A stretch of 64,000 nt of DNA from Trichosphaerium sp. ATCC 40318 (Eukaryota; Discosea; Flabellinia; Trichosidae): positions 248,001 through 312,000 of the forward strand of contig JALMLS010000255.1 of NCBI GenBank assembly GCA_038496445.1. Direction: 5' to 3'. The notes below the pieces were generated by a model, which saw only the letters and a program-made list of their open reading frames with translations, was not told the origin of the DNA and did no database searches. Below, in pieces: positions 12,799 through 23,835 of the stretch (the first letter of the stretch is position 1; the number at the start of each line of letters is the position of its first letter). The position numbers and the translations under genes were made by a program.

Positions 12799-12944
12799 TG
12801 ATGCATGGTTTCATGGTGGTTTGGGGATCAACTCACCATTTTTAGGCAAAAACAACAGAAAATATGTATTTGGAGTAGTTTAAGGATATTATGGCCTAAT
12901 AGCTCTATTAAACCACTTTTTAAAGGCGATTATGGGTTTCAAGC
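12799..12944 (-). repeat. Inverted copy of a ~145-bp dispersed repeat
   Basis: Reverse complement of this segment matches 13478-13620 and 17026-17166 along its length. Shared blocks include CATAATATCCTTAA, AAATA..TATTTTCT and CCCCAAACCACCA. With 13478-13620 it forms an imperfect long inverted repeat with an arm spacing of about 530 bp inside the first element. Confidence 0.75.
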
Positions 12945-13180
12945 ATTTTTCTGAAATAGTTGTTAAGTTGTGGATATTAAGTTGGGTTTTAGGACAATTA
13001 AGGCATGATGTCTAAAATATCTCCTCAAACAGGTCAAAAACATGGTCATTTAGTGGTAATGGGGTTGTAATGTAATGTAATGTGATGTAATGTAAATGTA
13101 CTTGTAATAGTTAAGAAAACAATAAACCAATCCATCATTTTTACTATTTTGTGTACACAATTATAACTGCCAACACATAT

Positions 13181-13386
13181 TTTGACCCGTACCTAACCGT
13201 ACGGGTTCTGTACTTTTGACCCGTACAAAACCCGTATGGAACCCGTACTTTTGACCTGTACGCAACCCGTACAGAACCCATACTTTTGACCTGGATTAAA
13301 CCTGTACGTAACCCGTACTTCCGACCTGTACGGGATCCGTACTTTTTGACCCATACTCTATCCATACATTATCCGTACTCCCGATT
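13181..13386. repeat. Tandem array of degenerate ~30-bp units
   Basis: Successive units of the form CCCGTAC(T/G)...TTTTGACC with variants, about seven copies, each with one or two CCGTAC or CCATAC words. A shorter related array lies at 14881-14980. Satellite-like internal repeat of the element. Confidence 0.75.
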
Positions 13387-13477
13387 TTACTACTGTGGCA
13401 TCACATACTACTTTAGAGTTGTTTATCCTGCCTTATTGTAAATACTTAAGCAAGAACTTACCTAATTAGGCAAAAAA

Positions 13478-13620
13478 TCTCAAATCCAATAATTGTCTTT
13501 AAAAAGAGGTTTAATGGAGTTATTGAGCCATAATATCCTTAAACTATCCTAAATATCTATTTTCTATCATTTTTGCCTTAACAAGGGGCACCAAACCCCA
13601 AACCACCACAAAACCATGCA
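13478..13620 (+). repeat. ~145-bp dispersed repeat, direct copy 1
   Basis: Begins near CAAATCCAATAATTG and ends near CAAAACCATGCA. Highly similar to 17026-17166 in the same orientation and to 12799-12944 inverted. Contains TAATGGAGTTATTGAGCCAT, also found inverted near 14760-14800. No coding capacity seen; probably a subterminal or MITE-like repeat. Confidence 0.75.
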
Positions 13621-14029
13621 TTGTACCTAATAGTGGGCCATACTTTGTTTTTTAAAGGATTCGTACTAGTAGACCTGAGTTATTCACAAAAAATAGGAAA
13701 ATCAAGAAATTGTTGGTTTTTGGGTATTTTTAGATTTTTTCACCTACTTTTAAAGCCATGCCGATACAAACCTAACTACTGCTTACTTGGGTGAAAATAC
13801 ATGTTTTATTGTTAACAATTGGAGACATGGTTGAGTTTTGAGTTTGTCAATTTTGTTATTTTGAATTTTTGGCCAAATTTCTATTAAAGACAAATCATGG
13901 TTAAAACACACAAATGGCACATTTTGGACACATTTATTTTCCACACAAATGGCACATTTTAGGCATGCATATTTTGTCTGATTCCACCACTGTAGTGTGC
14001 TGATGATAAATACTGCAATATGTAAATAA

Positions 14030-15396
14030 CAGTGGTGGAACTGTTTTTGGCCAAAAAAATGAGCAAATATAAGGCATGTTTTGTAATTTTAGGCTTTAAA
14101 ACCTTATATTTAGATTGAATAGCTAGCAACTGGTCATTGATTAACCTTAAAAAAGCCAATGTTAGTCCAATAATGCTTCATTTTAGTGCAACAACAAGAC
14201 ATTTTACCTTTACTTTTGAATGTGGCCAAAACACCATATACAAGGCTTTATATAAGCATACAATAGTGATTCATTTATTAAAGTACATTTAGTTTGAAGG
14301 TATTTTGATTTCAAAATATTCTTGTGCTGTGGATGTTAGAGGGAAGAGTGCACTTTTAATTTGTTTCTTTTGCTTTTCAAATTCAGTGTGACAGCTGGAT
14401 GAGTAACTAGAAGTTGTATGTAGTTAACACATTTGAGATTTTGAAAGGTTTCGCTTTGTTTAAAACCCACACTACTAATTTCTTGTCAATCTTTGCTTGT
14501 CCTGCTTTGGACAAAGGTTTTGAATGCTGAAATGAACTAGTGGCAGCTGAATGTACATGACCCAGAGTAAACACTGGAAAGTGTTTTGTTATTCTCCAAT
14601 TTGGCTTTGGTTGATTACTTTCTGGTTTTGCCATCAAGATTACAATTAATGATTTATTTTACAAACAACTTAAGCCAAATAAAAACTTATTGGTTTTTAC
14701 AAAAAAACAGTGAGCTGAATATTGAGTCATTTCTTTCCCACCTCTACTCAGGTATATGGGGTAGATTAAGGATATCATGGCTCAATAACTCCATTTTCAG
14801 CACACACTGCAATGCAAGTTAGAACATGATTTGATTACACCCAGACCAGACAGATTCAGACTTATCACAGTACTGGAATCGGGATTTTGACCTGTACTAA
14901 ACCCATACAGAACCTGTACTTGCAACCCATATAAAATCTGCACAGAATCCTACTTTTTGACCTGTACTCTACCCATCATTTTCTTGAAACTGGTGTTTAG
15001 TTCTGGAGACACCATTCTCTAGCTGTTTTTTAATGATATTTGTGATTCTAACAAGTGTGTCCATATTTGCACTTGAACTTATCTACTTTAGACATATTTT
15101 TATGTCTGTCTATGAGTTGTTTAGATCCTAACAAGTCTGTGACTTAATAATATTAAGCTCATCAAGTGACGCTTTTACAGCTAGTTCTATGGCTTCAAGT
15201 TCAGATTCTGTAGAGTTGTCATAAAACATTGTAGCTGCTTTAGTGCATGTTTTTATTACATGCAAAAGCCATTGCTGATGATGCAACCTTATCATCCACC
15301 ACACTACTGTCAGTACCTATGACATAGTGCATTTGACCTTTTACTTCTACTGAATATACAAAGCTTTGAAATGCTTGTCTTGTATATTTGCCTATC
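14030..15396. mobile_element. Start of a second element and AT-rich filler
   Basis: CAGTGGTGGAACTG at 14030 repeats the terminal sequence of the first element, 38 bp beyond its right end and facing away from it. I found no matching right end, so this is a truncated or nested copy. The stretch also holds an inverted copy of the dispersed repeat (14740-14800) and a degenerate tandem array (14881-14980). No convincing intact gene. Confidence 0.5.
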
Positions 15397-16133
15397 CTAG
15401 GTTCTACCTTCAGACTGTTGTAAAATGTCCAACAGTTTCAGACTTACAACATGCATACAGTGCTCATAGTGCTTTGTCATCTGTTTTCTTGTGATTGCAC
15501 AAAGTCCTTCCATTATTTCAACATAAAGTGGTGCACTTTTACATTGTTTTTGAATGTACATTTTAACATCATGAAAAACCAATTTGCAAGGATTAGTTTC
15601 TGGTGAGTACTCAGGAATAAACAGTATTTTTACTATCATAGGAGTCTGAGCCCCAATGAACTCCAGCATTGTCCATAGCAGATAATGGTCTTTTCACAGG
15701 TGTCCTTTTTGTAACAAAAAAACCTCTTACCATTGTGGATTTCAAACAATTCGAAAAATGTATTGGTTTCTATAAAAGCCATCATGGTAACTGTCATAGT
15801 AGTTGCTAGCTGTGTTTTGATACATATTGAAGTCTTTTGCCTTTTTTTGCAAAAACTTGTTGTTTATGCAAATCTAAAACAAAAATCAAAAAATAACAAA
15901 TACAATCAACTTGCACCACACTGAAAATGATGACTCATCCAAACACTTCACCAGTGAGATGTCAATGTTTTGTATGCCCAATAGTAATTATAAATATTAT
16001 GACATGTAAACTTGGCAATGTTGGCTCGAGTTGCTGGCTGGTGATAAGAGTTCCAGCTGGCAAATAAACAACTCAAGTATGGCTCAGTTACTTCCAAACC
16101 AGTCTCCTCCTCAACTAACTTTACAGTATTCAA
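15397..16133 (-). pseudogene. Tc1/mariner-IS630-like transposase remnant
   Basis: On the minus strand: an HTH-like region (TVKLVEEETGLEVTEPYLSC, about 16130-16000), then DESSF matching the first catalytic Asp (DExxF), then MDNAGVH (second Asp motif), then, in a shifted frame, ILFIPEYSPETNPCKLVFHD, which is the YSPxxNPxE block of DDE_3/IS630 transposases. A frameshift lies between MDNAGVH (near 15650) and the YSPETNP block, stops interrupt the region near 15940, and the last acidic residue appears as Lys (NPCK). Inactive as read. Confidence 0.7.
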
Positions 16134-17441
16134 GTAAAGTTCTACCAGGATCTGTAATCACATTATTGGTGATAATTAAAAGAAGTAGTATCCAAGAGTG
16201 TTTGGATGAAAAGTTATTGGATTTTTCATTTTGTTACTCCAGTATGCTCAAGCAGTTCCAACATAGCACTTATGTATTAATTGGTATTGTTATTGATGCT
16301 GGATTGTAAAGTATGTACTTAGATCAGATAGCTTTGCTCTTTCACATCTATGAGCACATGGATCTTGCTGTGATCTTCAAGCCATTTTTAAGTCTCTTAC
16401 TTTCCACAAAAAACTCACTTGCAATGTCAACAGCATCAGGAGATATTTACTGACCCATGTTGATTGTACACCCTGTTGTAACCTTTGAAAAAAAAACAAC
16501 ACAAAATCTGAAGCAAGACAGGATCAACAAACTTGTGCAACTTTCTGAACTATGAAGTGAGCAAAGAAATGACTGTTGAAACAATCAATCAAGAAATGTG
16601 ACAGCTTGACCAAATTCACAGTTAAAAACATTCAGCCAAAGATGATAAGATTGTTGCTGAGCATCCAAATAATGTTGTAAAATTGACACAACACCCAATT
16701 GATGCCATGGACATTGACAAGATACCCAATAGCACTGTGAATGCCAGCAAGACAACAAAGTGTCCAAATGATGCTGCAAATGCCACCGAACCAGAACTGT
16801 ACTGATCTTCATAAAGATTTTGTAGTTGTTATTGATCAATAGGCCTGTAATTGTCCAATAAACTGGGGTCATTTTTTTATAAAGAAAACATATGATACCT
16901 CTTTCAAACCACTCATGAGGAGAACCACACATTGGGGCTTTGTATGAAATGGTGAACATTTTGACTTTTTAGGCATGTGTTAGGCATTTTTTTAACAAAA
17001 AGCAGTTTTTTTTGACATTTTAGAGTCACTCAAATCCAATAATCATCTTTTCAAAGGGTTTAATGGAGTTATTGAGCCATAATATCCTTAATCTACCCCA
17101 AATACCTATTTTCTATCATTTTCACCTAAAAAAAGGACACCAAACCCCAAACCACAAAACCATGCAGCTAACCCATATGAATTCTGTAGTTTTGATCCAT
17201 ACTTAACCTGTTGAAGGTTAAATGTACAGGCAAATCCTGATTTCTATACATAAGCAATATTTGTTCTTTTTGTTATAGTCATTGGTTAACTTTGATTGTT
17301 TTTCCATTGTTATCTATTAAGTAAAAAAAGAAGATAATACATTAAGATTTATTGTACAAGGTATTTAAAGTGGCAAAAAAGGATTAGATATTGCAGGAAA
17401 TGTCCTAAAACATGTTAATGACAAAACAAAGACAAATTTCC
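16134..17441. other. AT-rich stretch with transposon remnants
   Basis: No intact gene. Holds the 17026-17166 repeat copy and degenerate CCATAC/CCTGTAC words near 17170-17215. The minus frames at 16585-16959 read without a recognisable family. Probably the remaining half of the second element plus the 3' flank of the next gene. Confidence 0.4.
17026..17166 (+). repeat. ~145-bp dispersed repeat, direct copy 2
   Basis: Same module as 13478-13620, in direct orientation, with a few substitutions and small gaps. An inverted partial copy lies at 14740-14800, so the second element repeats the inverted-pair layout of the first. Confidence 0.75.
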
Positions 17442-19017
17442 TTACTGTGGATACAATGATGGAGGTGCATAACGACTATCAGATGTGTTGTCTTGAGGCA
17501 CAAATACACGTATACCACTACGTTTTTTTGGTCTGGGAGAATCATGTACCCAAGTGTGTCCTTGTGACATGTTTATTGTTGTGTCTCTGTTCAATTGGCT
17601 GTACTCCTCAAATTCTGAACCACTATCCTTTTCTATTGTTGGTTGCGCCTACAAATTATTTGAACAACACTAAAGCATAAATTCCAAACCTTGCAAAAAA
17701 TAGAATACATGTCACAAGCTGGCTCTTCAGTAAACAGGCTGTCACCACTACCCTGCGACTTGAGGAGACTTAAACAACCACCTGCAAGCCTGCCATCACA
17801 GCAACATACAATGTAGGACAATACTGCCACCATAAATACCAAGACAAATAATACGTTTCTTGGCACTAATTGGAGGTCAACTGAAGCAATCGAGTCAGTT
17901 GATGGATCTAGTCTCGTAGTTAATCAATATAAAATTAAGTTAAAAGACATACTCTGTACTATAAAGAATTGTGTAGAACCTAGACCCAACATTGATTCAA
18001 AGGAACCATAAAAAATATCCTCTGCTTTGGCTACATCATGTTGAATCTATACAACTTGTAAGGCACAAGAAGAATGTACTAGCACAGGCCATAAACTAAG
18101 AACGTACAAGGCTAACATTAAATGTGGCATTGCCATGCAAAGTGTGTGCAAAGGAATCATGGTCGCTAACTAAACTTTAAGGTGCTGAAAAAATATCTGA
18201 ATTATAAGCATACGCCTTTGGATTGTAAAGTATGACATAGTGATCTCCAGTTTCACGTGCTTCCACTGTGTACCTGATTTTTAGAAGGCGAACATTAGAA
18301 CCACCTACACGTGGCGTGCACACACAACGTACTGTATGCTGGTGGTACCAGTGGCTTGAGGCTTTCTAGCAGGCGACCGCACCCACTCCTACGATCACAC
18401 ATGTGAGAGGCGCAGAAAAAAAACCAGTCATGTGACTGTAAACGTACATCAAGGCTATTTACAACGAACAGTCTCATCTCTGCTTGTAGGTCTACCCATG
18501 TAATATGCGTGTTTATGGTGGAACCTTTGACCAAGTGCCTGGCCCAGTACTAACCACACCGTTACAAGGCAATCATCAAAAACTACGAAACAAATGCAGA
18601 AAACGTACTTGATAGGCTCCTGAGGGTATCGTCCATTCCTCGACTGCGCTTATATTGAGCTTTGCAGGACGGATATCCGGGTGTTGAGGGAACCAGAAAG
18701 TCTGAACAGTTCCACCGTTATTTAGCACGTGCATTGCACTGTACGCCAAGGTGTTTGGGTTGATCAACCTCGAGGGGTTTAGACCATTACAAAACTGGAA
18801 CAATACCACATGTCTCGTACGCACCTAGTTTCTTCGGCTGTAAGCTGCAGGTGAACAACGCTATGCTGAGCCGTTCTGTAGGCTGTCACCGCCAGAATAA
18901 TTGCAAAAACGCAAATTACCGCACTGTGCAACCCCAGGGCGCGTAGGTTTCTACAAAAATGAGTCCAAGGTACGTGGTAGATGTCGGTTTTTTTTTTAAC
19001 AGACGCGAATTACGCAT
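17442..19017 (-). CDS. Type III-like membrane glycoprotein with APD-type ectodomain
   Basis: Starts MRNSRLLKKKP at 19017; a short intron then leads to a signal-anchor (LHSAVICVFAIILAVTAY). The ectodomain carries NPNTLAYSAMHVLNNGGTV, IPSGAYQ joined to YWARHLVKGSTINTHITW, then LFVVNSLD joined to EWVRSP, YTVEARETGDHYVILYNPK and HGNATFNVSL. A second membrane span (VLFVLVFMVAVLSYIVCCC) is followed by a cytoplasmic tail ending PPSLYPQ. The order W..fLxKGSxIn...I...EW..dP...YYV resembles the ectodomain of plant APD1-4 proteins. Those end in a RING finger; none is present here. Function unknown. At least nine introns. An intron with its 5' exon flank at 18380-18497 is shared with the transposon (see findings). 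Confidence 0.7.
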
Positions 19018-19272
19018 AGCTTATAAAAACGCTTCACTCACACGTTATTTGATCCCAATTTCGCGTTTGGGTCCTGTTGTGGCACAAACGAACGCATGAG
19101 CACGGCCTATTATAAATGATGTACTTTACTATATCGGCATGTCCCCTAGCAACACTCTACCTTTCAAAAAAATGCTGGGGTTGTGTGAACGTTGACTTAA
19201 TCAAAACCATTGGAATAAAATTTTTTTTTTCTTTACATTTTATTTTATCCATAGTGCGTAAAACGGATTACA

Positions 19273-21335
19273 TCACAATATGTGACAACAACATCCAGAA
19301 CTATCGTTCTTGGGCCGCAATAGGGGCGTTTTAGTATCAAGTTGAGCTAGTGAGAGGAGGATGAGCGACATACAAACAAAAGAAAACGGCCGAAAAAACA
19401 AAAAAAAAAAATCCCACAATCCACGTACCTTCAGAATGAACACTTCTATACGCAGGAGCATTTGTGGAAACTTGCAAAGTTCTAACCCTTGCTCGTTCTG
19501 CCTCCTCTCGTATGATGATACTCTATAGGTACAATCATGTGAGCAATCCAAAAAAGAAAAAAAAAGTGTACACTACACTTGAAAAAAATAACCGGTGCGT
19601 ACATTTCGTCCGTGTCTGTCGTACTCTCCCGCTTTGTACGTGAAAAACCCAAAAAACCAATCGCCCACTGCATTACGCTCTGTGACCTTAATACTGGTGG
19701 CTCTACGCGCGAGGAGATCTGGATTAAGTGCAACAAGGTTGTCAATTACTTTGTTCAACGAGCTCATCCACATTAGTTTTTCTTTGGGCGTGTGCGTGAA
19801 CACTGTGTACGTCTATAAATGGGAGAAATGAATAAAATGTGAGGGGTACAGCTTGCAAGTTACCTTTTCCTTGCCAACTATCTGAAACGCGTTTTGTAAC
19901 TGCTCTGTGTCCGGCAAGTCACGTACCCAAGCAGTGCCCATCTTGATAGTGCCTTTGTACTTGAAGCACGAGCTCAAGGATTTAAAATAGGCATAAACGA
20001 GAATGTCTGAAAACAGGAAAAAATTGGTTTCTTTAACAAACCGAGATGTAATCTTCATCACTAACCCTTCGCAAATAAACTTGCGTGTTGGGTCAATAAG
20101 CTCCTGCACAAAGACGAATTAGCTTTTGTAAATTATTTGAAAGCTATGACAGTTTGTTGTGATTGACATGGCGTTGTCCTTGTGTGCACACATACCAAAG
20201 TAAACCCGAAACGTTGCTCCAAGGATAATAGCTTATTCATCCGCTCTGCATCTTTCATACTCTCATTCAAATGTATTGCTACATCCTAATGGGAACAGAT
20301 TTAACGGACATGCACTACAAGGTGCGCAGAAAAGTGTAACATGAGACATACTTCTAATATATGGTGGCCCTTCAAAATGTTCTGTTTGTCAGGGTGATTG
20401 TCAGGCGTCAAATCATACAATGTCTTAAGAAGCAGTACATAACGCTTGTGGACATGTCAATTTCGGGTTATTGAAAGAAAGGGAAAATAGCGTACCGGTA
20501 TGCGTTGTATTGGAAGAATCAGAAACGATGGTAAATCTAACTTATCAGCATTCAGTACCACAGTTTCATTCTAAACAAAAATAAGAATGTACAACCTTGA
20601 CTTGAGGATTTTATGTTGGAAGCCGTATTGCATGCTACCACCATGAAAATATTTTAACGGGAAGTAAAACACGTGCACCTAAAAATTCACGAAAGCTCGT
20701 GTTTTTGTGTGCTGCTTCTTTATATACTTGCATGGCCTGTTCGTAATTGTTGCAATAAATACTGTAAATCTTAAAGTAAGAACCCAAGTTCGAAAATATG
20801 TCGCCAAGCAGCTGCACTTGTGACCAATCTTCAGTTCTAGTTTTCAACGAGTTTAGCACTTCCACACTTAGCGTGTAAATTGACTATCAAAGTTGGTTAG
20901 TGAAATATACGCCAAAAAAAGGGATTGCAGCTGCAAGAAATAAATTCCTCAGAGTTTTTTAGCTAACCTCCACGTTTGAAAACAGTGCAGATATCTCCCT
21001 CTTGCTGATTATCTCTGTCTCTGTACCGACGGCACTCTTTAGCGGATCCAAATAACGCTGAACCCAAACGTTAGTGCAATGCGCCGTGGAGGCAAAGAGC
21101 GTACTGAAATTAGATTTGACAGGCTAGAAACGTATGTTTCTTCACTCGAAAAAATTTCTAGAGCAGCTTTACCCCTCAGGCCCAACCGCTTCAAACTAAT
21201 GCGTTTTTGTTCCTGAAATGCTTGTTCTTGTGACCTAGTGTTCAAGTTGGTTATTCCGCGCTTGTTAGACACTTACCATCTCCTAATTGAGGTTTGGAGC
21301 GCTATTGCAGCATTTTGTTGCGTAGAATCATCCAT
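19273..21335 (-). CDS. RhoGEF (DH-PH) with C-terminal CaaX box
   Basis: Begins MDDSTQQNAAIALQTS at 21335, after which come a DH domain (ALEIFSSEETYVSSLSNLIS; RYLDPLKSAVGTETEI; LFSNVE; CR3 LDLPSFLILPIQRIP joined to RYVLLLKTLYDLTPDN) and a PH domain (ELIDPTRKFICEG; ETNFFLFSDILVYAYF; C-terminal helix EKLMWMSSLNKVIDNL). The last exon ends SSGCCCHIL, a CaaX motif whose final Leu predicts geranylgeranylation, with two extra upstream cysteines that could be acylated. This predicts a membrane-anchored GEF for Rho/Rac GTPases. At least ten introns. Its ATG is 168 bp from the divergent TCTP start. A longer frame upstream (to 21605) overlaps TCTP exon 1 antisense and was not used. Confidence 0.85.
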
Positions 21336-21503
21336 GACGCTTTTAACTCGTTTTAGCTTGTTGTTATTGCTTCCTTATAACGAGTGATGCATTTACCACC
21401 CAGAATCTTCGTGTATATTTGGAATTTCTTTCGCTAGCGAGTTTGGGTAGCAAACTCTTCCAGCTTTTTTCTTGTCATCTAAACACTTTCGCAACGTACC
21501 ATC

Positions 21504-22335
21504 ATGATTATTTACAAGGACATTTTTACTGGTACGTAGAGTGCTACACAACACGAAAAAAAAAACCACGTTTGTTGTAATTACAGTCTCTTTTTCTCGC
21601 ACCACGCGCGTGCGGCTTGCTCCTCACCCGACACACTAACTGTACTGTGTTTACTGACTCCCTGTACAGGCGATGAGCTCTGCTCCGACTCGTACACACA
21701 AGAAATTGTTGATGATATTGTTATTCAAGTCCAAACAAAGGTACGAAGCGAATTACTCTGTGGTTGTAATTAAAATTTCTAGGCTGTAACCAAAAGCGAA
21801 GGAGACTACGTCCCTTCCAACGACGAAGACGGTCCTCTTGACGCCAATGTCGAGACTGTAAACAACGTCGTCGATGCCCACAGTTTAGTGGAGACCGGTT
21901 TCAAGAAAAAGGAGTTTATCACCTTTATCAAAGATTACATGAAGAGAGTTGCCCTCCACTTGAAAGAAAAGAACCCAGGTACACCCAAGTTTCTATTTTT
22001 TTTTTTCAAAGTAGCCGAACCAAAACAAAAAAAACATAACTCTTTCGGTCCAAGCCTAATCTAACGTGCTGTTTAGAGCGTGTCGCTCCTTTCAAGAAGG
22101 CTGCCAGCCAATTCGTATCCAAGAAGCTCCTCCCTATGTTCAAGGAATTGCAATTGTACGCAAACGCCATCAAAATAGTTGTACGCTTCCGATTTAATAT
22201 TAACACGTTTTTTGTAGCTTCACCGGAGAGTCCATGGAAGAAGGTGGTATGATCGTCATGATGTTCTACAAAGAAGGCGCTACTCACCCATGTATCTGGC
22301 TCTGGAAAGACGGCATCGAAGAGGTAAAATACTAA
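21504..22335 (+). CDS. Translationally controlled tumor protein (TCTP)
   Basis: Exons 21504-21531, 21670-21740, 21783-21978, from 22077, and a last one ending at 22335. Exon 1 gives MIIYKDIFT and joins GDELCSDSY, the invariant TCTP start. Further motifs are SLVETGFKKKEFITFIKDYM, FKKAASQFVSKKLL, LQFFTGESM and PCIWLWKDGIEEVKY. Length and order are typical of this small conserved protein (growth control, calcium and GTPase binding in other eukaryotes). All four introns begin GTAC (gtacgtag, gtacgaag, gtacaccc, gtacgcaa), which makes this gene a good reference for the unusual splice signal. Confidence 0.97.
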
Positions 22336-22509
22336 AAGAAATGCGAAAATGCATCATGTCTAAGTCCCCTTGTACCCCTCTTGTACCCCCAATCGTCGTT
22401 TAAAGACGTCAGTAAACGAAATGTCAAAATCACTTTAAAAAAAAAGAGCAGTGTCCAATTTTTTTATAATTACATCTTATGGTTCTTGTGTATACCCTGG
22501 GTGCGGTAT

Positions 22510-23588
22510 TTACGCTTCATAAAATTTAGGCAATTTGTCACCTTCCAAAACACGCCTTTCTACCCCGTTTTTGTCGATAATAGCAGTACGGATAATACCG
22601 CCTGAGGAACCATCGCGAGACATGGCCAATGACACGGCGTTAAGAACAAATTGGTGACACTCCTCTTTTGACATACCAGCGCGGTAGTTGGCGTCACAGT
22701 ATCCGTAGATAAAAGTAGAACCAGAACCTATCAGTAGTGAGTTTTTAATTAGAGAGCGACAGGAGGCATAGTCAGTTCAATAGAAAAATGTTCAAAAAAA
22801 TAGAAAAAAAAGTGAAAAAAACAAATTTGAGTGTTCATTCGTGTGCATACCTCCAATTGCGTAGTCTTGGTGTACAAGCGCTCCTCCCAATGGGACAGAG
22901 AATACTTGACCTCCTTTTACAGGATCCCAACCGCCAATGATCATGCCGGCGAGGAGCCTGTCTTTATTCTTGTAGATCATTGATTGGACTAATTTTGCTG
23001 CTGTAGCTACCAAAGGTACTTGTCCAAGTTCTACGCTGTAACAACAGTCAACAAAACTACCTTAGCTCAGAGTGGACAGTACCTGTGCATATCCAAAAAG
23101 TACGTGACGTAGTCTGCCACGGCTACAGATACTGTAAGCAAAACTCTGTTCGTTTGTAAAACTGAAAAAACACGCAATTTTTGAACGATTGTTTCGTGTT
23201 TGTTTAAAACAAAACCAAAAGTTTACCAAGTGTATCTGCCGCAGACCCTGATCTGCAACAATAAACGTTGTCGTGTAGGCGTGTAATTTTATCAGTGACC
23301 CTGTTAGCAATGTATGCGCCAGTTGTAGTTCTAGAATCGGCACCAACGATTACGCCTAGTAATTGTTAGCCGTATGCGTGCCAGTAATACGAGTTACCTC
23401 CATCAAACTCAACGGCCATGATGGTTGTCTTTTTAAATTAGTGAGTTGGTCGTCAAAAACAGGGTACAATAAATGTAAACACGCACTCCCAACATCACTT
23501 CGTTTTTACCAGCGCCAGCCTTTGGCATGGCGTCTTTATTCGTCAAATGCTCCATATGGGAAGGCACAGCGCTCATCATCTTGCTCAT
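22510..23588 (-). CDS. 20S proteasome subunit beta1 (PSMB6 type)
   Basis: The N-terminal propeptide starts [12 protein letters not shown] (ATG 23588) and ends ...EVMLG, joined across an intron to [11 protein letters not shown]. Cleavage before the Thr yields the catalytic N-terminal threonine. Further motifs: [70 protein letters not shown] and [13 protein letters not shown]. These match beta1 (caspase-like site) rather than beta2 or beta5. All catalytic neighbourhood residues are present. The C-terminus is KLPKFYEA. Convergent with TCTP, with about 175 bp between stops. Confidence 0.93.
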
Positions 23589-23835
23589 CTCTGCAGTGTA
23601 AAAGTTGGTCAGCACACCAAAAAAAAACCCCAGCACCGAACGTCAACGCGCTTCTTGGTTGCCTTTCGACTTTAAGTGACCTGAACTCACCCCAAGGTCT
23701 TATTATTCACACAACGGAGGTTAGTACTTTTTTGATTGCGTAAAATTAAATTCTCAAGGTGTTCTCACTTGAATTGTACCTGTTACGTGGTAGTGAGTAC
23801 TCTATTAACGTTTTGTAGCCTCTACACCCTTTACA

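Larger units (their letters stand above)
10817..13992. mobile_element. Harbinger-like DNA transposon, decayed, 3.2 kb
   Basis: Bounded by perfect 12-bp inverted repeats: CAGTGGTGGAAT at 10817 and its reverse complement ATTCCACCACTG ending at 13992. Similarity continues for about 8 more bases with mismatches. The flanks are TAG on both sides (10814-10816, 13993-13995), consistent with a 3-bp target duplication. The left end holds low-complexity runs of CACATTTTGGGCACATTT type, echoed near 13910-13970. It carries a broken transposase on the minus strand, plus internal inverted and tandem repeats. Base composition is much more AT-rich than the flanking genes. PIF/Harbinger is inferred from the transposase pattern and the 3-bp flank. 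Confidence 0.75.

Noticed and set aside
21393-21605. Minus-strand ORF as the N-terminus of the second RhoGEF
   Set aside because: It covers TCTP exon 1 (MIIYKDIFT) antisense; the ATG at 21335 gives a simpler start.
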